From: an uncultured Eubacteriales bacterium
GTDB lineage: Bacteria > Bacillota > Clostridia > Christensenellales > Borkfalkiaceae
Reading direction: 5' to 3'
DNA length: 44,066 nt
Assembly: GCA_900548285.1 (NCBI GenBank)
Contig: URKE01000013.1
Span: 1 to 44,066, forward strand
Shown here: in pieces, positions 40,158 to 44,066 of the stretch
How the letters are laid out: every line of letters starts with the position of its first letter
How positions within the stretch are numbered: position 1 is the stretch's first letter
Notes under the pieces: generated by a model
Told to the model about the DNA's origin: nothing
The model's input: the letters and a program-made list of their open reading frames with translations, nothing else
Database searches by the model: none
Translations under genes and position numbers: made by a program

Positions 40158-41690
40158 ATGCAGCACGAAAGAGTTTTGGTCCTTGATTTCGGAGGACAAT
40201 ATAATCAACTGATTGCAAGAAGAGTGAGAGAGCAGAGCGTTTACTGCGACCTTAAACCTTGCGATATGACGATTGAAGAGATAAAGCAATATGCTCCGAA
40301 AGGCATTATTTTTACCGGAGGCCCGAACAGCGTTTACGATGAAAATTCGCCTCATATCGATCCCGAAATTTTCAGGCTCGGAATACCCGTGCTCGGAATT
40401 TGTTACGGCGCGCAACTTATGGCTTACACCCTCGGCGGAAAAGTCGAAAGCGCGACTACAAGAGAATACGGCAAAAGCGACATCGAATATTTCGACAGTG
40501 AAATTTTTGAGGGCGTGGATAAAAACAACGTGTGCTGGATGAGCCACACCGACTATGTTTCCGTTGCGCCCGACGGATTCAAAGTTGTCGGGAAAACGGC
40601 AACCTGCCCCGTCGCGGCAATGGAGGACGCAAACCGCGGATTTTACGGAGTGCAATTCCATCCCGAAGTAATGCATACAAAACAGGGAACGACGATTCTC
40701 CGCAACTTCCTTTATAACGTTTGCAAAGTTTCGGGCGACTGGACTATGGCAAATTTCGTTGCCGAGCAGGTTGCGAAAATCAAAGAAAAAGTCGGAGATA
40801 AAAAAGTGCTTTGCGCGATGAGCGGAGGCGTGGACAGCGCGGTTGCGGCTACGCTTGTTCACAGAGCCGTCGGCGACAATCTTACTTGTATTTTCGTCGA
40901 TCACGGGCTTCTCCGTAAAAACGAAGCGGATGACGTTTACAGGGTTTTTAAAACCGAAAGGGGAATGAATCTTATCAAATCCGATTCTGCCGACAGATTT
41001 TTGGATAAACTTGCCGGAGTTTCCGATCCGGAAACAAAACGTAAGATAATCGGCGGCGAATTTATAAAGGTGTTCGAGGACGAGGCGAAGAAGATCGGCA
41101 AGGTCGATTATCTCGTTCAGGGAACGATTTATCCCGACGTTATCGAAAGCGGAAAGGGGAAAAGCGCGGTAATCAAATCCCATCATAACGTCGGCGGCTT
41201 GCCGGACGTCGTTGATTTTAAAGAGATTATCGAGCCGCTCAGAGATTTGTTCAAGGACGAAGTGAGAAAAGTCGGGTTCGAACTCGGCTTGCCCGAAGAT
41301 ATCGTCATGCGTCAGCCGTTCCCCGGACCGGGACTTGCAATAAGAATAATCGGGGATATAACCCGCGAAAAAATAAAAGTTTTGCAGGATGCCGATTATA
41401 TTTATCGCGAAGAAATCGCGAAAGCGGGATTGAACAGAGAAATCTGGCAGTATTTTGCCGTTTTGACGAACTGCCGTTCGGTAGGCGTTATGGGCGATAG
41501 CAGAACATATTCTTATACGTTAGCGCTCAGAGCGGTTACGAGCGTTGACGGTATGACGGCGGATTGGGCGAGGATTCCTTACGACGTGCTTGAGAAAATA
41601 TCCACAAGAATCGTAAACGAAGTTCAGGATATCAACCGCATAGTTTACGATATCACGTCGAAGCCGCCGGCAACGATCGAGTGGGAATAA
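40158..41690 (+). CDS. guaA: GMP synthase (glutamine-hydrolysing)
   Basis: 510 aa. Converts XMP to GMP with glutamine and ATP. The N-terminal class I amidotransferase has FTGGPNSVYDENSP, the nucleophile Cys82 in LGICYGAQLM, and His168/Glu170 in FHPEVMHT. The ATP-pyrophosphatase P-loop is MSGGVDSAVAATLVHRA (Ser222 onward). The C-terminal dimer domain has RQPFPGPGLAIRIIG and ends with DITSKPPATIEWE, the conserved GMP-synthase tail, so the gene is complete. GAGAGGAAA precedes the ATG. No purine riboswitch fits in the 20-base gap upstream. Confidence 0.97.
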   Translation: MQHERVLVLDFGGQYNQLIARRVREQSVYCDLKPCDMTIEEIKQYAPKGIIFTGGPNSVYDENSPHIDPEIFRLGIPVLGICYGAQLMAYTLGGKVESATTREYGKSDIEYFDSEIFEGVDKNNVCWMSHTDYVSVAPDGFKVVGKTATCPVAAMEDANRGFYGVQFHPEVMHTKQGTTILRNFLYNVCKVSGDWTMANFVAEQVAKIKEKVGDKKVLCAMSGGVDSAVAATLVHRAVGDNLTCIFVDHGLLRKNEADDVYRVFKTERGMNLIKSDSADRFLDKLAGVSDPETKRKIIGGEFIKVFEDEAKKIGKVDYLVQGTIYPDVIESGKGKSAVIKSHHNVGGLPDVVDFKEIIEPLRDLFKDEVRKVGFELGLPEDIVMRQPFPGPGLAIRIIGDITREKIKVLQDADYIYREEIAKAGLNREIWQYFAVLTNCRSVGVMGDSRTYSYTLALRAVTSVDGMTADWARIPYDVLEKISTRIVNEVQDINRIVYDITSKPPATIEWE

Positions 41691-41735
41691 CTTGAACGGT
41701 CGAAGAAATCCAGTGTTTATGAGGGTTTGCGGACT

Positions 41736-42500
41736 TTGGAAAATTGGTTTACAGTAGAAAAAATTGACACTGATACTTTTGCAATCAGCGAGTACAAACA
41801 TTGGGAAGAAACGCATTGCTATCTTTTGTGTGGAACAGAAAAAGCTATTTTGATTGATACAGGGCTTGGTGTTTCCAATATAAAAACAGTGGTTTGTAAT
41901 TTGACAAAGTTACCAATTACCGTAATTACAACACATGTACATTGGGACCATATTGGCGGACATAAGTATTTTGATAGTATTGCAGTTCATAAAGCGGAAC
42001 AGGAGTGGTTATCCTGTCATTTCCCGATACCTTTGCAAGTGGTTAAACATAACCTAATTTGTAAGCCATGTGACTTTCCAATAGACTTTGTAATTGATGA
42101 TTATCAACTATACAATGGCGTTCCTGACCTTGTATTTAACGATGGGTATTCTTTTGATTTAGGAAACAGACAGTTGACTGTTATCCATACACCGGGGCAT
42201 TCGCCGGGACACTGTTGTTTCTACGAAGCTGACAGACAATATCTTTATTCGGGAGATTTAATTTATATGGGTTGCCTTAACGCTTTTTATCCTACCACAA
42301 ATCCACAACAATTTTATCAGTCTGTCAAGAAAGTTAAAGGTTTGAGGATTGAGAGAGTATTGCCCTCGCATCATCAGCTTTCAATTCCTGTTTGTATCAT
42401 AGACAGAATAGAAAAAGCGTTCTGCGAATTGGAAAAACAGGGTAATTTAGAGCAAGGAAAAGGTGTTTTTAACTTTGGAGACTTTCAAATACATATATGA
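41736..42500 (+). CDS. MBL-fold metallo-hydrolase
   Basis: 254 aa from TTG 41736, chosen because GAGGG lies ten bases ahead; the TTG at 41727 is too close to it. The metal site is TTHVHWDHIGGH (HxHxDH), then TPGHSPGHCCFY, YSGDLIYMG and LPSHHQLS, in the order of small glyoxalase II-like hydrolases. FAISEYKHWEETHCYLLCGTEK is the family's first beta strand pair. The substrate is not predictable. Codon use is markedly more AT-rich than guaA just 45 bases upstream, and it sits next to the Cys-rich KTR gene, so it was probably acquired with it. Confidence 0.85.
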   Translation: MENWFTVEKIDTDTFAISEYKHWEETHCYLLCGTEKAILIDTGLGVSNIKTVVCNLTKLPITVITTHVHWDHIGGHKYFDSIAVHKAEQEWLSCHFPIPLQVVKHNLICKPCDFPIDFVIDDYQLYNGVPDLVFNDGYSFDLGNRQLTVIHTPGHSPGHCCFYEADRQYLYSGDLIYMGCLNAFYPTTNPQQFYQSVKKVKGLRIERVLPSHHQLSIPVCIIDRIEKAFCELEKQGNLEQGKGVFNFGDFQIHI

Positions 42501-42536
42501 AAAAGTAAATCTACAAACTATGATGGAGGATTGAAA

Positions 42537-42710
42537 TTGGAAATTGATTGGATAAAATGCCCAATTTGCGGTGGCAAAACACATAACAAGGTAAGAGAAG
42601 ATACAGAAATGAAGAATTTTCCTCTGTTCTGTCCGAAATCTAAAAAGGAAACGCTTATAGATGTGAAGAATTTAACTATGACTGTTTATAAAGATTTTTT
42701 TGGAAAATGA
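42537..42710 (+). CDS. Cysteine-rich KTR-domain protein (57 aa)
   Basis: The TTG start has GGAGG seven bases ahead. The protein reads WIKCPICGGKTHNKVREDTE, then MKNFPLFCPKSKKETLIDVK. This is the Cys_rich_KTR family (pattern W-I-x-CP-x-C-x-x-KT-x-x-K-x-REDTE-x-x-NFPL-x-CPKC), often carried by conjugative elements of Bacillota. The fourth cysteine is replaced: FCPKS instead of CPKC, so a four-cysteine zinc site is incomplete. It lies 36 bases after the MBL gene and has similar AT-rich codon use. Function of the family is unknown. Confidence 0.88.
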   Translation: MEIDWIKCPICGGKTHNKVREDTEMKNFPLFCPKSKKETLIDVKNLTMTVYKDFFGK

Positions 42711-42731
42711 TAGGAAGTTTTTCTGAACATC

Positions 42732-42760
42732 TTGATTTTCTAAGCAAAAACGCTTATAAT
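42732..42760 (+). promoter_or_regulatory. Promoter ahead of the zinc-ribbon membrane protein
   Basis: TTGATT (42732-42737) and TATAAT (42755-42760) are 17 bases apart. The 190-base stretch to the next gene holds two palindromes and a 17-codon frame at 42860-42913. Confidence 0.6.
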
Positions 42761-42804
42761 TTGAGTTGAAAACATATTGCTATTATCCGCAGTTACAGAG
42801 CCGG

Positions 42805-42824
42805 TGTTATCAACAGCGATAACA
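42805..42824 (+). promoter_or_regulatory. Palindromic operator-like site
   Basis: TGTTATC-AACAGC-GATAACA is a perfect inverted repeat about 40 bases after the predicted start. A further half site TGATAACA follows at 42828, and CCTATATAGG at 42841-42850 is a second palindrome. A repressor site is plausible; no regulator gene is adjacent. Confidence 0.45.
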
Positions 42825-42953
42825 AAATGATAACATTAGCCTATATAGGCAGGATAATATGGATATATCAAATAATCAAAAGAACTGCAAACACGACAAA
42901 GAATATTTCCTAAACAAAATTGATTAAGCTTTGTCGAATGGGAATAATCATAT

Positions 42954-43937
42954 ATGGAAAAAGAATTTAACGCGAGGTGTCCTAATTGCGGAACCGAATT
43001 CGTCGTGGAAGAAACGGGCGGTAAGGTTATGTGCCCCGGTTGCGGGGAGGAATGTTCCGCAGTTCAGGCAAAAAAATATTATTCAACGATTCACGCGACG
43101 AAGGGAGAGTTTAAAGAGGCTCACGGTGAAGAATATCATAAAGAAATGATGATTCTCGACGAAGTTTACGGCTATATACGGCTCGGGGACTTTGAAAACG
43201 CCGAAAAAAAAGTTTACGAAGCGTTGGAACTTACCGATTCGGATTATAAAGTTTTTATGGCGATGGTTGCCGTAAAAACTAAGAATTATACCGATCTGAA
43301 AGACGAAACGCACAAAGAATACGTGAATAAGGCGATCGCGCTTGCGGATGCGGACGGAAAAAAGGAAATCAAACAGATATACAGACCTTATTATCTGAAA
43401 CGCAGGTTAACCGACGGCGAACTTGCCGAATATCACAAGGAAGAAAAAGAGGCGAAAAAAAACAAACTCGAAAAGAGCCTTAAGGACCTGATTCCCGAGT
43501 TCGATGCGAAGGAAAAGCGCAGAAAACTTTTTTTGATTTTGTTTCCGCTTCTCATTGCGGGCGGCGTCGCGCTGTCTTTGATTTTGTTTTTTGCGGCAGG
43601 CGAAGCGTTGGCTATAATCGGATTCCCGTTTATCATTGCCGGCTATGTTCTGTTCAGAAGTTGGTTTCTTACTCGCGATACGGTTAAAGCGTTTAATTCT
43701 TTGCTTGATTTGTTCGACGTTTTAGACGGTGAGAAATCGGATGAAGAAAATAACAAACTCGTTGACGTTTATAACTGCATGCAAAAACTTTGCGAGAGGT
43801 TTGCGGAAGGTGATGCGCCCGTTTCTATGTCAACCGATGTGTCCACGCTTATAGACGCGCTTATCGTCCTTGACAATCGGAACGTAAACACTTTCTTGTT
43901 GGGAGATAAGTTCTTTTCGCAGTACGTGAGCGAATAA
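42954..43937 (+). CDS. Zinc-ribbon membrane protein of unknown function (327 aa)
   Basis: The N-terminus MEKEFNARCPNCGTEFVVEE and VMCPGCGEECSA hold two CxxC pairs, a zinc ribbon. Residues about 40-185 are helical and charged, with paired helices (YIRLGDFENAEKKVYEALEL) resembling a short TPR-like region. Two hydrophobic segments follow (LFLILFPLLIAGGVALSLIL, then ALAIIGFPFIIAGYVLFRSW, about 195-240). The C-terminal ~85 residues are soluble. The ribbon and both ends are probably cytoplasmic. No family name can be given. Codon use returns to the chromosomal style. The ribosome site is weak (GGGA). Confidence 0.8.
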   Translation: MEKEFNARCPNCGTEFVVEETGGKVMCPGCGEECSAVQAKKYYSTIHATKGEFKEAHGEEYHKEMMILDEVYGYIRLGDFENAEKKVYEALELTDSDYKVFMAMVAVKTKNYTDLKDETHKEYVNKAIALADADGKKEIKQIYRPYYLKRRLTDGELAEYHKEEKEAKKNKLEKSLKDLIPEFDAKEKRRKLFLILFPLLIAGGVALSLILFFAAGEALAIIGFPFIIAGYVLFRSWFLTRDTVKAFNSLLDLFDVLDGEKSDEENNKLVDVYNCMQKLCERFAEGDAPVSMSTDVSTLIDALIVLDNRNVNTFLLGDKFFSQYVSE

Positions 43938-44066
43938 TTTGTAATCGGAAAAAATGCAATCAATAGTGAAAGGGATTTCCGAAAAACACAACAAAAAACG
44001 CAAAATAAAACAGAAAACAGCCTTCAAATGATAGCTTAAAGTCGGATATTCGTAAAAGAACATCCG

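Noticed and set aside
40026..41186. Minus-strand 386-codon ORF opposite guaA
   Set aside because: Antisense shadow of guaA, whose catalytic motifs are complete.
42860..42913. 17-codon frame with AGGA before its ATG
   Set aside because: Too short and no recognisable product; possibly the start of a gene cut by a deletion. Mentioned in the control-region entry only.
43938..44066. Possible gene at the right edge
   Set aside because: A 25-codon Lys-rich frame lacks a ribosome site; the last 129 bases show no supported feature.
1..44066. CRISPR arrays, insertion sequences, rRNA genes, prophage
   Set aside because: No regularly spaced repeats, transposase or integrase motifs, rRNA segments or phage structural genes were seen on either strand.

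Overview
The window looks like chromosomal DNA of an anaerobic, low-to-medium GC Bacillota (Clostridia-type, probably an uncultured gut lineage). The reasons are strong AGGAGG ribosome sites, many TTGACA-17-TATAAT promoters, tRNA genes that encode CCA, a RuvX-DUF1292 (YrrK-YrzB) pair, a YtxH-like protein, rubrerythrin, DUF6273 and Listeria-Bacteroides repeat lipoproteins, and the trio of two FAD oxidoreductases plus DUF1667. No taxon below phylum or class can be fixed from sequence reading alone.

Layout. 1-4.8 kb: the end of a DUF6273-type protein, a membrane-anchored unknown, tRNA-Leu(CAA) on the minus strand, polA-coaE, tRNA-Ser(UGA). 4.85-6.45 kb: a patch with AT-richer, foreign-looking coding. 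It holds a compact minus-strand transcription unit for a 19-residue peptide, a GNAT acetyltransferase with its own promoter, and two coding remnants. 6.4-14.9 kb: a PhoP-like box before a Na/phosphate cotransporter, a sialate-O-acetylesterase-like enzyme, an iron alcohol dehydrogenase, and a minus-strand operon of a TetR regulator and a large lipoprotein with a clear operator. 15.0-23.4 kb: a truncated MntR/DtxR remnant, a small lipoprotein, a YjjG-type HAD that may be leaderless, a ROK kinase, a CMP-kinase-like protein, class I lysyl-tRNA synthetase, an M3 oligopeptidase and a rhamnosidase-like glycosidase. 23.4-31.5 kb: a type IIA topoisomerase pair (topoisomerase IV favoured), an unknown helical protein and the TrkA-TrkH potassium system. 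31.5-38.6 kb: a HAD-IIA phosphatase with a GlpA/GlpB-like/DUF1667 oxidoreductase operon, a uridine-kinase-like protein, a 44-bp perfect palindrome, YtxH, RuvX, DUF1292, and a minus-strand rubrerythrin operon with two tiny genes. 38.7-44 kb: a lipoprotein and a membrane-anchored unknown facing apart, guaA, a second foreign-looking patch (MBL-fold hydrolase, cysteine-rich KTR protein), and a zinc-ribbon membrane protein.

How the genes work together. Most of the window is ordinary housekeeping (DNA replication and topology, CoA, GMP and aminoacyl-tRNA synthesis, K+ and phosphate uptake, peroxide defence) in short operons with well-formed promoters and terminators. The less ordinary parts are the two foreign-looking patches, the peptide unit whose ribosome site is sequestered by a copy of the 16S rRNA 3' tail, the TetR-lipoprotein operon, and several small proteins attached to rubrerythrin and DUF1292. 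No CRISPR array, phage, complete transposon or rRNA operon was seen.
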